A DNA stretch of 64,000 nucleotides from contig NZ_JAJQXX010000012.1 of assembly GCF_028767025.1 (NCBI RefSeq), positions 35,745 through 99,744 of the forward strand, read 5' to 3'. Shown piece after piece: positions 55,541-64,000 of this stretch. Source of the stretch: Blautia sp. XA-2221 (GTDB lineage Bacteria > Bacillota > Clostridia > Lachnospirales > Lachnospiraceae). The notes below the pieces were generated by a model. It worked only from the letters and a program-made list of their open reading frames with translations, was not told where the DNA came from and searched no databases. The position numbers were made by a program, and so were the translations under genes. The stretch's first letter is position 1. Each line of letters starts with the position of its first letter.

Positions 55541-56083
55541 TTATATATTCTTATGTATTTTCAGGGTTCTCCCTGATTTTTTATCCGCGGATGCGGCAGC
55601 GGCCTCACGTCTTGCAAGCTGCTGTCTTCGGATTGCAAGATCAAGCGATCGATATCTCTCCTCATCTTCATTTTGGGATTGTATTTCCTGTGTGATCAGC
55701 CTTTCCAGGATTGTCTGAAATTCCAGGATCTTAGGGTTTACGGATTCTTCTGCCGCACTGTCCTCTACAGAATATACAGCTTCCTCTGAAAAATCTTCAT
55801 TTGCAGATACCTCTCCTTCCAAAAGACGTATCTTGCTGTCAGAAGAACCCGGAGCCGTACGGGCGATCTGAGGAATCAGTTCTTTGATTGCCCGAAGCTG
55901 CAGACCTCTCTTCTTCAGTTCTCTGATATTCAGAAAAAGCTGAATATCATATCTGGTGTAGTAGCGGTGACCAAGCTCATTTCTCTGGATGTGAAGGTCA
56001 AGCTCATCCTCCCAGTAGCGCATGACATATGGCTTCACCCCCGTCATTTCTGATGCCTGTCTGACTGTATATCTTGTCTCCAT
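55541..56083 (-). CDS. MerR-family transcriptional regulator
   Basis: A 180-residue protein: N-terminal winged HTH (YTVRQASEMTGVKPYVMRYW then RNELGHRYYTRYDIQLFL), a helical dimerisation stretch and an acidic, then Arg/Ala-rich, C-terminal half. The C-terminus has no recognised effector Cys. ATG 56083 follows AGGAGG. The target is unknown. Confidence 0.85.
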   Translation of the reverse strand: METRYTVRQASEMTGVKPYVMRYWEDELDLHIQRNELGHRYYTRYDIQLFLNIRELKKRGLQLRAIKELIPQIARTAPGSSDSKIRLLEGEVSANEDFSEEAVYSVEDSAAEESVNPKILEFQTILERLITQEIQSQNEDEERYRSLDLAIRRQQLARREAAAASADKKSGRTLKIHKNI

Positions 56084-56171
56084 ACCGCACCTCCTACATC
56101 TCAAATTATAACAGAGTACATGAGTATTTCAACAAAAACCGTTCGACAGATTTCCCCTGAAGCAATCCATT

Positions 56172-56292
56172 TTTGCTGTTCCCGATAAACTTCATCAAAA
56201 TACATTACAAATGACTTCCAACGCTGACATTTTTCCCTGTATATATCGTATTTTTTACAAAATATGTCAAAACGCACCGCAAAGCAGGATTA
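56172..56292 (+). repeat. Dispersed intergenic repeat, copy C
   Basis: TGCTGTTCCCG, then CATCAAAATACATTACAAAT, GACATTTTTCCCTGTATATA and ATATGTCAAAACGCACCGCA. It aligns with copies A and B but is more diverged; the inner hairpin is degraded. It lies between the MerR gene and dnaB. Confidence 0.55.
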
Positions 56293-56421
56293 AAAATAAA
56301 TGTTGGGATATGATAATGTTAAATTAATCATCTATCCTAACATCTTTCATTTAAAAACGAAAAAGAATCTTCCATATTTCACCTGACTGGTTTCAAATAC
56401 AGAAGATCCTCTTATAGAATC

Positions 56422-57750
56422 CTATTTCTTCATATTTACAAACTGTGTATACCTTGGCAGCCATACCAGCTCAATGGTTCCAATGGGGCCGTTACGTTGT
56501 TTGGCAATAATGACCTCGGCAATGTCTTTTTTTTCTGTATCCTTATGATAATAGTCATCTCTGTACAAAAACATTACCACATCCGCATCCTGCTCAATCG
56601 CTCCGGATTCTCGAAGGTCAGAAAGCATTGGCCTGTGATCCGGTCTTTGCTCTACTGCACGGCTTAACTGAGACAGTGCAATCACCGGAACTCCCAACTC
56701 ACGGGCAAGCGCTTTCAACGAACGGGAAATATCTGAAATTTCCTGCTGTCTGGAATCACTTTTTCCACTTCCGCTCATCAGCTGCAGATAGTCGATCATG
56801 ATAATACCAAGATTATGTTCCAACTTGTACTTTCTGCATTTAGAACGCATTTCTGCAATGCTGATACCCGGCGTATCATCAATGATCAGATTAGAGCGTC
56901 CAATAATATCCGCCCCTTCTACCAGTTTTGTCCAATCCTCATCTTTCAGATTACCGGTTCTCATGTTCTGGGAATCCACATGAGATTCCATTGCCAACAG
57001 TCGGTTTACAAGCTGTTCCTTTGACATCTCAAGACTGAAGATCGCTACTGTAACATTTTTGCGGAATGCCATATACTGTGCGATATTCAGTACAAAAGCG
57101 GTCTTTCCCATAGAGGGGCGGGCCGCGATCAGAACAAGATCTGAGGGATGCATACCTGAAGTTTTGTAATCCAGATCAACAAAACCTGTAGGAATTCCAG
57201 TAACGCTTCCCTTCAACTTGGAGGCTTTTTCAATATTGTTGATGGCATTCAGAACCACCTGCTGAATCGGAACATAATCGCCCCCAATACTTCTCTGAAG
57301 AATACTAAAAAGTTTTTTTTCTGCCTCTTCCAAAAGAGTTTCGGTATTTTCTTTTTCCAGGTAACAGCTGTTTGCCACCTCCTCCGTAGTCCTTATAAGA
57401 CGCCGAAGAAGAGCTTTTTCACTTACAATATTCGCATAATATTTTATGTTTGCAGAAGTAGGAACTGCCTCCAGAAGTTCTCTGACATATTCCATACTGC
57501 TGATATCCGGAGGAAGATCTTTTTCCTTCAGTCTGTTCTGAAGAGTAATCAGATCAACCGGCTGTCCTTCATTGCACAGCTCCACCATAGCGTCAAAAAT
57601 AATGCCGTACTGGTTCTGATAAAAATCATCACTTGTAAGGATTTCAGACGCAACGAGAATCGCATCCCTGTCCATAAGCATGGAGCCGATCACCGACTGT
57701 TCTGCTTCAATACTGTGAGGAAGTATTCTCCTGACCAGTGCTTCTTCCAT
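56422..57750 (-). CDS. dnaB: Replicative DNA helicase DnaB
   Basis: A 442-residue hexameric helicase. N-domain (LPHSIEAEQSVIGSMLMD), then the RecA core with Walker A ARPSMGKTAF and Walker B IIMIDYLQLM, followed by LRESGAIEQDADVVMFLYRD, typical of DnaB. No intein insertion. It is downstream of rplI and gdpP, a common Firmicute arrangement. Confidence 0.97.
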   Translation of the reverse strand: MEEALVRRILPHSIEAEQSVIGSMLMDRDAILVASEILTSDDFYQNQYGIIFDAMVELCNEGQPVDLITLQNRLKEKDLPPDISSMEYVRELLEAVPTSANIKYYANIVSEKALLRRLIRTTEEVANSCYLEKENTETLLEEAEKKLFSILQRSIGGDYVPIQQVVLNAINNIEKASKLKGSVTGIPTGFVDLDYKTSGMHPSDLVLIAARPSMGKTAFVLNIAQYMAFRKNVTVAIFSLEMSKEQLVNRLLAMESHVDSQNMRTGNLKDEDWTKLVEGADIIGRSNLIIDDTPGISIAEMRSKCRKYKLEHNLGIIMIDYLQLMSGSGKSDSRQQEISDISRSLKALARELGVPVIALSQLSRAVEQRPDHRPMLSDLRESGAIEQDADVVMFLYRDDYYHKDTEKKDIAEVIIAKQRNGPIGTIELVWLPRYTQFVNMKK

Positions 57751-57768
57751 ACTGTGGGTGCCTCCATT

Positions 57769-58215
57769 TTATGCTTCTTTGATCCAGACCTTAAGACTTC
57801 CGGTCACCTTTGGATGCAGTTTCACGCCAACCTGAGTTACACCCAGATTACGGATCGGACCGTCAAGCTGAAGCTTCTTTTTATCAATATCCAGATTCAG
57901 CTGAGATTTTACAGCCTCGGAAATTTCTTTTGCCGAAACAGAACCAAAAGTTCTTCCGCCTTCTCCTACCTTCAGAGTAAGAATAACTTCCTTTGTTTCC
58001 AAATCCTTTGCGAATGCCTGGGCAGCCTCCAGATTTTCCTGTGCTACTTTTTCTTCATTTGCCTTCTGAAGCTTCAGGTCATTAAGATTTTTCGGTGTTG
58101 CCTCAACGCCCAGTTTCTTTGGCAGGATCATATTTCTGGCATAGCCATCACTGACATTTACAATCTGACCTTTTTTTCCAAGAGATTTGACATCCTCTAA
58201 TAAAATTACTTTCAT
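57769..58215 (-). CDS. rplI: 50S ribosomal protein L9
   Basis: A 148-residue L9: [20 protein letters not shown] then [20 protein letters not shown], a long connecting helix and the C-domain [18 protein letters not shown]. The ATG overlaps the gdpP stop (ATGA), indicating coupling. Confidence 0.97.
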   Translation of the reverse strand: MKVILLEDVKSLGKKGQIVNVSDGYARNMILPKKLGVEATPKNLNDLKLQKANEEKVAQENLEAAQAFAKDLETKEVILTLKVGEGGRTFGSVSAKEISEAVKSQLNLDIDKKKLQLDGPIRNLGVTQVGVKLHPKVTGSLKVWIKEA

Positions 58216-60320
58216 TTTGTTTCCTTTTCCTCCTGATACATTTCATCAATAATGTTCTTCAGCATCTCTTCAACTTCAGGCATTGGTTTCTTCACCTGCG
58301 CTCCTGCAATGTTCAGATGACCTCCACCACCCATTTTTTCCATTAATACCTGGACATTTACCTCATCAATGGCTCTAGCGCTGATATACACCTCATTATT
58401 ATAAGGCGTCAGCACAAAAGATGCTTTCACACCTGCAATATTTAAAAGCTCGTTTGCCGCCTGTGCTCCCACTACAGTTGGACTTTCCAGTCCCTCGCTT
58501 GGACATTTTGCAATGGCAAAACATTCTTTATAGATGCTGGCTGTACGAACAGCCTCCGCACGTGCCTTATATGAATCAATATTATCTCTGAGAAGCTTGC
58601 GCACCCTTGTCATATCCGCACCGCTGCGTCTTAAAAATGCAGCTGCCTCAAAGGTACGTACACCGGCTCTGGTAATAAAATTGTTGGTATCGATCATAAT
58701 ACCTGCATAAATACAGTCTGCCTCTATATTTCTCAGTCTCAGATCATCTGAGAAATACTGAAGGATCTCTGCTACCATTTCACAGGTAGAAGATGCATAC
58801 GGCTCCACATAAGAAAGTACTGCATTCTGAATAATCTCATTTCCTCTGCGGTGATGATCAAGAACAACAATTGTTTTTGTCATATACAAAAGTTCCTGAC
58901 ATTCAGTATAGCTGGGCTTGTTCGTATCCACTACCACCACTACTGTATTATTATCCACAAGCTCCATCGCCTGATTCCTGTCTATAAACATAGACGGTTC
59001 GTAATCTGGATTGTTCAGGTATCCAGCCATCAATGGTCTAATGGAGGTAGACGGATCGTTTACTACAATATGCACCGGTTTACCCAGAGTTTTTCCTGCA
59101 CGGTAAATACCAATCGCTGCTCCCAGCGCATCCACATCTGTGATCTTATGCCCCATAACAACCACACGTTCCTTGGTGCTCATAAACTCCTTCAGCGCCT
59201 GTGCCTTTACACGGGCTTTTACCCGGGTTGTCTTTTCCATCTGCTGGGCCTTGCCGCCATAATAAGTGATGCTGTCTCCATTTTTGATCACCACCTGATC
59301 GCCTCCACGGCCCAGAGCCATTTCAATGGCAATTCGGCAATACTCATAATTCTGAAGATACGTAGCCGCATTAAGTCCGATTCCTATACTGAGGGTGACA
59401 GTCATTTCATTTCCGATATTGACAGTCTTGACCTCCTCCAGAATATGGAATTTCTGTTCTTTCAGCGCTTCCAAAGAGCTCTGGCGCATGATCAGGAAAT
59501 ATTTATCCTTTTCAAGTTTACGCACCAGACCATCATAATTAGAAAAATATTTTGTGATCTTTCTGTCTATTAAAGCAATCAGAAGAGAACGCCTTACATC
59601 TTCCACACTCTCAAGAGCCTCTTCATAGTTATCCAGATATGCCAGCGCCACTACAAGCTTGTTGTCCTCATTTGCCTTAATATAATCTTTCAGTTCTGTT
59701 TCATCATACAGATACATCGCAATCAGGCTTGTATTTTCAGAAAGTCCCTCCAGAACTTCCGAATGAACCATTGCTTCTCCCAAAAGAACACGCTGCATGG
59801 AAATACGGTATATACAGTCTCCGACCTGCGTACTGATCTCGGATATCTCTTTTTCTTCCGGAACAGGAAGCTTGTCCGGTGTAATATCCGGGAAAATCGT
59901 GTTGATATTTTTTCTGTAAAACTGATCTTTTCCTGTAAGCTGTGCAAATACCTTATTGCACCATATCATTCTCCCCTGCATATCCATGATCGCATAGGGC
60001 AGTGCCAGCTCCTCCAGAACTCTTTTTTCGAGAAATTCATACTGGCTCGCAAATGCCACCAGATCATTAAACATCTGAGGCCTGTGGTAACAGAAAATGC
60101 CCACAGCGCAGGCCAGATAAATCAGTGCTCCCAGCGTAACAACCGCTCCCGCTTTCACATCTATCGCATAAACCACTATGTTCAGGATGATCAGAAGAGC
60201 TGTCAGATACAGGGGCCATCTCGTCAGATGCTTCAGATGACCTTTTAATTTGAATTTACCATCCATAATCTTCATTACCATTCTTTTTATAAATTTTACA
60301 TGTTCCTTTTTGTTTGACAA
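58212..60320 (-). CDS. gdpP: Cyclic-di-AMP phosphodiesterase GdpP
   Basis: A 702-codon frame (YybT family): two helices (residues about 38-90), a degenerate PAS ([20 protein letters not shown]), a degenerate GGDEF ([10 protein letters not shown]), then DHH ([35 protein letters not shown]) and DHHA1 ([12 protein letters not shown]). It breaks down c-di-AMP, affecting K+ uptake and cell wall. The start is uncertain: TTG 60320 lies right after the promoter -10, so an internal ATG such as that at 60281 may be used. Overlaps rplI. Confidence 0.93.
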   Translation of the reverse strand: MSNKKEHVKFIKRMVMKIMDGKFKLKGHLKHLTRWPLYLTALLIILNIVVYAIDVKAGAVVTLGALIYLACAVGIFCYHRPQMFNDLVAFASQYEFLEKRVLEELALPYAIMDMQGRMIWCNKVFAQLTGKDQFYRKNINTIFPDITPDKLPVPEEKEISEISTQVGDCIYRISMQRVLLGEAMVHSEVLEGLSENTSLIAMYLYDETELKDYIKANEDNKLVVALAYLDNYEEALESVEDVRRSLLIALIDRKITKYFSNYDGLVRKLEKDKYFLIMRQSSLEALKEQKFHILEEVKTVNIGNEMTVTLSIGIGLNAATYLQNYEYCRIAIEMALGRGGDQVVIKNGDSITYYGGKAQQMEKTTRVKARVKAQALKEFMSTKERVVVMGHKITDVDALGAAIGIYRAGKTLGKPVHIVVNDPSTSIRPLMAGYLNNPDYEPSMFIDRNQAMELVDNNTVVVVVDTNKPSYTECQELLYMTKTIVVLDHHRRGNEIIQNAVLSYVEPYASSTCEMVAEILQYFSDDLRLRNIEADCIYAGIMIDTNNFITRAGVRTFEAAAFLRRSGADMTRVRKLLRDNIDSYKARAEAVRTASIYKECFAIAKCPSEGLESPTVVGAQAANELLNIAGVKASFVLTPYNNEVYISARAIDEVNVQVLMEKMGGGGHLNIAGAQVKKPMPEVEEMLKNIIDEMYQEEKETK

Positions 60321-60325
60321 AACAT

Positions 60326-60354
60326 ATTATAACAGATTTCAGTGCTTTTTTCCA
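60326..60354 (-). promoter_or_regulatory. Promoter of gdpP-rplI-dnaB
   Basis: Minus strand TGGAAA (60354-60349) and a perfect TATAAT (60331-60326), spacer 17 bp. Its closeness to the TTG at 60320 argues for a downstream translation start. Confidence 0.65.
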
Positions 60355-60370
60355 TATAAATAATGAGATA

Positions 60371-60400
60371 AAAAAACCGCTGCCATTAATCGGCAGCGGC
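60371..60400 (-). terminator. Terminator of the rpsF-ssb-rpsR operon
   Basis: CCGCTGCC pairs with GGCAGCGG around ATTAAT, followed on the minus strand by seven T. Confidence 0.9.
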
Positions 60401-60412
60401 ATCAGGGTCAAA

Positions 60413-60676
60413 TTAGTCCTGAACGTATGGCATCAGGGAAAGATGACGTGCTCTCTTAATAGCAACTGTCAGAGCTCTCTGATGTTTTGCACAGTTTCCT
60501 GTAATTCTTCTCGGAAGGATTTTACCTCTCTCAGAAACATATTTTCTGAGTTTTGCTACATCCTTGTAATCGATTTCATTGTTTTCTTTACCGCAGAATA
60601 CACAAACTTTTTTTCTTCTGCGTCCGCCTCTTCTTTTCATAGGAGAGTCCGGTCTTTCGCCTCTATTGTAAGCCAT
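60413..60676 (-). CDS. rpsR: 30S ribosomal protein S18
   Basis: An 87-residue S18 ([60 protein letters not shown]). CVFCGK plus NCAKH give a zinc-type (C+) S18. ATG 60676 follows AGGAGG. It binds 16S rRNA next to S6. Confidence 0.96.
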   Translation of the reverse strand: MAYNRGERPDSPMKRRGGRRRKKVCVFCGKENNEIDYKDVAKLRKYVSERGKILPRRITGNCAKHQRALTVAIKRARHLSLMPYVQD

Positions 60677-60786
60677 GATGGTTTCCTCCTGTTTTTCTTT
60701 CAATTTGATTGACTAAGAAATCCTGACCTTTCACCTGGAAAATCAGTTTTCCCTCTTTTGTTCGTCGTTCATTTCATACTCCGGCT

Positions 60787-61248
60787 TTAGTTGAACGGCA
60801 ATTCCTCATCAATTCCATCCGGGATATTCATGAAGCCGTCTGCGCTTGCAGCGCTTGGACTTGGCATGGACGGTGCGGAAGGAGCCACGCTCTGCTGCGG
60901 ATGAGATGCTGCATAGTTATCACTTGCGGCCTTGCTCTCAGCAAATTCCTGTTCCTCAACAACCACTTCTGTAGTATACACCTTCTGTCCTTCTCTGTTT
61001 GTATAGCTTCCTGTCTGGATGCGTCCACTAACTACGATACGGATTCCCTGATGAAAATATTTTTCTGCAAACTCTGCTCCACGTCCGAATACTACACAGC
61101 TGATAAAATCAGCAGATGCCTCTCCGTCTCTGCGGAACCGTCTGTCTACTGCCAGTGTATATCTGGCTATTGCCAGAGCATTTTCTCCTGCGGAATATCT
61201 AACCTCAGGATCTCTTGTTAAGCGACCCATTAAAATTACTTTGTTCAT
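60787..61248 (-). CDS. ssb: Single-stranded DNA-binding protein
   Basis: A 153-residue SSB with the OB fold (MNKVILMGRLTRDPEVRYSA, RYTLAVDRRFRR, DFISCVVFGRGAEFAEKYFH) and the acidic C-tip DEELPFN that recruits partners. Lies between rpsF and rpsR as in many bacteria. Confidence 0.97.
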   Translation of the reverse strand: MNKVILMGRLTRDPEVRYSAGENALAIARYTLAVDRRFRRDGEASADFISCVVFGRGAEFAEKYFHQGIRIVVSGRIQTGSYTNREGQKVYTTEVVVEEQEFAESKAASDNYAASHPQQSVAPSAPSMPSPSAASADGFMNIPDGIDEELPFN

Positions 61249-61318
61249 TTTTCTACCTCTTTCTTTCAGTAAGTGAACGGGTTCTAATGGTGCTTTCTAA
61301 AATCCATGTGTAAAAAGA

Positions 61319-61606
61319 TTATGCGTCTTTACGAACGACTAAGTATCTTAATACGTTGTCCATGATGCGTACATGTCTTTCTACTTCCGCCGGACACTCT
61401 GCATCTGCTTCAAACTGAATGAAATAGTAGAAGCCTTCATGCATTTTCTGAATTTCGTAAGCTAATTTCTTCTTACCCCATTCTTCTACTTCTGTGATCA
61501 CGCCGTTGTAACGTGTAATGTAGCCTTTTGCTTTCTCTACTACTGCATCACGTACTTCGTCTTCAACTTTTGCGCTCACAACTAATGCTAACTCGTACTT
61601 GTTCAT
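61319..61606 (-). CDS. rpsF: 30S ribosomal protein S6
   Basis: A 95-residue S6 (MNKYELALVVSAKVEDEVRD, VEEWGKKKLAYEIQKMHEGF). The ATG at 61606 follows AAGGAGG; a hairpin covers this site, suggesting translation control. Confidence 0.96.
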   Translation of the reverse strand: MNKYELALVVSAKVEDEVRDAVVEKAKGYITRYNGVITEVEEWGKKKLAYEIQKMHEGFYYFIQFEADAECPAEVERHVRIMDNVLRYLVVRKDA

Positions 61607-61617
61607 GCTTTTTACCT

Positions 61618-61659
61618 CCTTGTGGTCTTTATGGCCCTCTGTACTGTCAGAGAGCAAGG
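61618..61659 (-). promoter_or_regulatory. rpsF leader hairpin covering the ribosome binding site
   Basis: On the minus strand CCTTG pairs with CAAGG of the AAGGAGG site, enclosing an inner CTCT/AGAG pair (CTCTGACAGTACAGAG). It is placed for autoregulation by S6-S18, as known in other bacteria, although the usual CCG bulge is not evident. Confidence 0.5.
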
Positions 61660-61684
61660 ATATGAAAATATATCACAGTTGTTT

Positions 61685-61713
61685 ATTCTATCATAGGGTT
61701 TCCCGGTTGTAAA
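61685..61713 (-). promoter_or_regulatory. SigA promoter of rpsF-ssb-rpsR
   Basis: Minus strand TTTACA (61713-61708) and TAGAAT (61690-61685), spacer 17 bp, extended TG before -10. Confidence 0.8.
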
Positions 61714-62159
61714 GAACTTTTTGTCGAATCTCTCATTTATTTTTTTAACTCAGTTTAAATAAGCCGATACAAAATTTCACACGATAAAATCCATAATATA
61801 GCATCCCCGTAAATCTGGGTATATTCCTTTTCCACTGCCCGGTCACCTTCCGGCAAAATACTTCTTCACAGACGCAAGGAATTCTTACCCTGTTTTTCTT
61901 GTTATGGCAAAAACTATATTCTGGGCATTGTAATTTGTTTCTTTATTTTATAAGCTGCCATCCTTCTAAAATATCACTTCTTAATTACTATTCACTCAGT
62001 ACCCGAAATGCAGGTGAAATATTGTTCAAATTACTTTCATTGAAATTATTTCACTCTGTTTTTCTTAGTATCCCAGCAAAAATCCCCCAATCCCCCAGCG
62101 AATTTTTCATGTAAACAATAACTGCCTGTAAACAGATGTCTTTCCCTTGCGCTCTTAGC
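61714..62159. other. Gene-free stretch between rpsF and pyrC
   Basis: About 450 AT-rich bases with no convincing gene on either strand; short plus-strand frames lack ribosome sites. Beyond the promoters at its edges nothing was identified. Confidence 0.5.
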
Positions 62160-62189
62160 TTGACAAGCTTCCTTCCTTTCTTCTATACT
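62160..62189 (+). promoter_or_regulatory. SigA promoter of pyrC
   Basis: TTGACA (62160-62165) and TATACT (62184-62189), spacer 18 bp, 59 bp before the start. Confidence 0.75.
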
Positions 62190-62248
62190 GATTCTAAATA
62201 ACAAGGGCAGTTTACTGATAATACGCCCATTAAAAGGAGGCTTTTTAT

Positions 62249-63511
62249 ATGCTTTTAAAAAATGGTTTTCTTATAAATCCTAAAACCCATGCGCAGGAAT
62301 TTACAGATATCCGTATTCAGAATGGCAGAATTACGCAGATTTCATCTGATCTTGTTCCTGAAAATAATGAAGAAATTCTTGATCTTACCGGTCTGACTGT
62401 TGCACCGGGCCTTGTTGACACTCATATTCATTTCCGTGATCCCGGCCTTACCTATAAGGAAGATCTCCATACCGGCGCTCTTGCCGCTGCCAAAGGCGGC
62501 GTAACCTCTGTAATCTGTATGGCAAATACAAAACCGGTTGTAGATTCTGTTGAAACTCTTACCGATATCCTGACACGGGCAAAAAAAGAAAAAATCAATA
62601 TTTACCAGACCGCTGCCGTATCCCAGGGACTTAAAGGAGAGATCATGAATGATTTTAAATCCCTAAAGAATGCTGGCGCCTGCGGTTTTACAGATGACGG
62701 CATTCCCCTTCTTAATGCAGAATTCTGCAGCCGTGCCATGGAAAAAGCAGCAGAATTAAATATGCCCATCAGCCTTCATGAAGAGGATAAAAGTTTTATT
62801 TCAAATAACGGAATCAATGCAGGCGCTGTATCGGATAAGCTTGGAATTGCAGGTTCTCCCGCAGTTGCCGAAGACGTCATGGTTGCCCGTGACTGTATGC
62901 TTGCTCTTCACACTAAGGCTCCTGTTGTGATCCAGCATATCAGTTCCGGTACTTCCGTTGCTCTTGTACGTCTTGCAAAAGAACTAGGTGCGGATATCCA
63001 TGCCGAAGCCACCCCTCATCATTTTACTCTTACTGATGAGGCTGTTCTCACTTATGGTACTCTTGCTAAAATGAACCCTCCTCTGCGTACAGAAAAAGAT
63101 CGGCAGGCAATTATTTCAGGTCTGAAAGACGGAACTATTGATCTGATTGCCACCGATCATGCTCCTCACAGCGCTGAGGAAAAATCCAAACCTATCACAG
63201 AAGCTCCAAGTGGTATTACAGGACTGGAAACCTCTCTTGGTCTTGGTATCACTAATCTGGTAAAGAAAGGGTTCCTGACTCTTGAAGAGCTTCTGGAAAA
63301 AATGACCTGCAATCCTGCCGATCTTTATCATCTTCCCGGCGGTTCTGTTGAGGAGGGCCTTCCTGCCGATCTGGTAATCTTTAATCCAGATGAAACATGG
63401 ACTGTAGATTCTTTCCTGTCCAAATCTTCCAATACACCATTCAAAGGGATGGAACTGTATGGAAAAATCCATTACACTATCTGCAGAGGAGAGATTGTCT
63501 ATAAAAACTGA
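62249..63511 (+). CDS. pyrC: Dihydroorotase
   Basis: A 420-residue class I dihydroorotase closing carbamoyl-aspartate to dihydroorotate in pyrimidine synthesis. Metal ligands are visible: DTHIHFRDPG, the VIQHISSGTS and ADIHAEATPHH histidines and LIATDHAPHS. AAAGGAGG precedes the ATG. No pyr cluster follows; tRNA genes do. Confidence 0.95.
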   Translation: MLLKNGFLINPKTHAQEFTDIRIQNGRITQISSDLVPENNEEILDLTGLTVAPGLVDTHIHFRDPGLTYKEDLHTGALAAAKGGVTSVICMANTKPVVDSVETLTDILTRAKKEKINIYQTAAVSQGLKGEIMNDFKSLKNAGACGFTDDGIPLLNAEFCSRAMEKAAELNMPISLHEEDKSFISNNGINAGAVSDKLGIAGSPAVAEDVMVARDCMLALHTKAPVVIQHISSGTSVALVRLAKELGADIHAEATPHHFTLTDEAVLTYGTLAKMNPPLRTEKDRQAIISGLKDGTIDLIATDHAPHSAEEKSKPITEAPSGITGLETSLGLGITNLVKKGFLTLEELLEKMTCNPADLYHLPGGSVEEGLPADLVIFNPDETWTVDSFLSKSSNTPFKGMELYGKIHYTICRGEIVYKN

Positions 63512-63550
63512 TATCTGATCTGCACTTATTTAAACTAATCCATATTTTCT

Positions 63551-63602
63551 CGGAGGACGTATCCCAACCCATTCATCGGTACCGGATTGTCCTCCGTATT
63601 TT
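63551..63602 (+). terminator. Terminator of pyrC
   Basis: CGGAGGAC pairs with GTCCTCCG, with an inner CGGTACCG palindrome, followed by TATTTT. Confidence 0.75.
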
Positions 63603-63631
63603 ACTCTTACTAATGAGGCTGTTCTTACTTA
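63598..63631 (+). repeat. Partial duplicate of an internal pyrC segment
   Basis: Matches pyrC positions 63021-63054 at 32 of 34 bases (begins ATTTTACTCTTACT, ends TTCTTACTTA). It lies just after the terminator and encodes nothing. Confidence 0.7.
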
Positions 63632-63714
63632 AAAAGCTTGATACAGAGCCTAAAAAATAATTACAAAATAGCCATATATACAAAAAAGAGCCTTATTTCT
63701 AAGACTCTTTAGAG

Positions 63715-63785
63715 AGGTGCCACCCGGATTTGAACCGGGGATAGAGGTGTTGCAGACCTTTGCCTTACCACTTGGCTATGGCACC
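63715..63785 (-). tRNA. tRNA-Cys (GCA)
   Basis: A 71-nt cloverleaf: acceptor GGTGCCA/TGGCACC, discriminator T, anticodon loop CTGCAAC with GCA, T-loop GGTTCAAATCC. CCA is not encoded. Confidence 0.95.
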
Positions 63786-63820
63786 AGATATTATATTGTA
63801 TGCATTTCCTTAAAGGAAAA

Positions 63821-63892
63821 TGACTCCAAGGGGATTTGAACCCCTGTTACCGCCGTGAAAGGGCGGTGTCTTAACCGCTTGACCATGGAGCC
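63821..63892 (-). tRNA. tRNA-Glu (TTC)
   Basis: A 72-nt cloverleaf: acceptor GGCTCCA/TGGAGTC with one G-T wobble, anticodon stem CCGCC/GGCGG with loop CTTTCAC (TTC), T-arm AGGGGTTCAAATCCCCT. CCA not encoded. Confidence 0.95.
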
Positions 63893-63923
63893 AATTATTA
63901 TTTTGTTAGGCTTCATGCCCAAA

Positions 63924-63996
63924 CTCCCCCTGTTGGACTCGAACCAACGACACTGCGGTTAACAGCCGCATGCTCTACCGACTGAGCTAAGGAGGA
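63924..63996 (-). tRNA. tRNA-Asn (GTT)
   Basis: A 73-nt cloverleaf: acceptor TCCTCCT/AGGGGGA, anticodon stem GCGGC..ACCGC with loop CTGTTAA (GTT), T-loop GGTTCGAGTCC. CCA not encoded. First of a Asn-Glu-Cys array in transcription order. Confidence 0.95.
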
Positions 63997-64000
63997 ATAG

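Noticed and set aside
61985..62030. A further copy of the dispersed repeat
   Set aside because: Only a short TTACTATTCACTCAGT resemblance; the rest does not align.

Overview
The window looks like chromosomal DNA of a spore-forming, low-to-moderate GC Firmicute of the family Lachnospiraceae (Blautia/Ruminococcus-like). Evidence: an uninterrupted sigK-type sigma factor, a cotJABC operon, an hrcA-grpE-dnaK-dnaJ operon under a CIRCE operator, a Bacillus/Clostridium-type operon around ruvX-rnj-trmR-trhP, frequent TTG/GTG starts behind strong AGGAGG sites, and a partial gene at the left edge resembling a Lachnospiraceae-restricted family. Genus placement is inference.

Layout. 1-2.8 kb: partial conserved gene, PfkB kinase, sigK. 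3.0-9.9 kb (minus): RNA/tRNA maintenance operon (mtaB, ireB, ruvX, DUF1292 gene, RNase J, a short MltG-like membrane protein, trmR, trhP). 10.1 kb: an HPr-like protein lacking the phosphorylatable His. 10.5-19.8 kb (minus): heat-shock operon followed by prmA, rsmE, a cysteine desulfurase and thiI. 20-25 kb: uvrB, a frameshifted EamA transporter, two unrecognised genes. 25.4-35.4 kb: the cotJ operon, whose third gene cotJC is split by an 8.75-kb integrated element. 35.5-47.1 kb: flavin reductase, a decayed MFS gene, then a rhamnoside-use locus (YesN/YesM two-component system, ABC permeases, binding protein, GH78 rhamnosidase, AraC regulator). 47-54 kb: DUF1284, BioY under a BirA-like operator, MscS channel, a mini-TrkA with TrkH, a GH18 protein. 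54-64 kb: mecA, DUF1858, ferredoxin, MerR, dnaB-rplI-gdpP, rpsF-ssb-rpsR, pyrC and three tRNAs.

Central observation. cotJC stops making sense after codon 177, and its missing 3' end (encoding a conserved C-terminal tail) lies 8.75 kb downstream. Both junctions carry the same 11-bp core, TTCGGTGAAGC. Joining the two flanks at this core restores a continuous 208-residue CotJC. Joining the two element ends builds an attP-like site with 19-bp inverted arms matching at 15 of 19 positions, the architecture used by large serine recombinases. A 505-residue large serine recombinase ends 88 bp from the left junction. The element also carries a MobV-type relaxase with a candidate oriT hairpin, a P4-type primase/helicase, an XRE regulator, a DUF4258/YgiT pair and several small genes, so it looks like an integrative mobilizable element. 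Because its target is a mother-cell spore-coat gene, it may behave like the skin-type elements known in sigK, spoVFB, spoVR and gerE, excising during sporulation. The junctions are seen directly; regulated excision is inference.

Other points: a ~120-bp dispersed intergenic repeat in three copies (plus a possible fragment forming the 3' end of mtaB), a Crh-like HPr, an internally deleted TrkA kept next to intact TrkH, a homopolymer frameshift in the EamA gene, and a leader hairpin covering the rpsF ribosome binding site.
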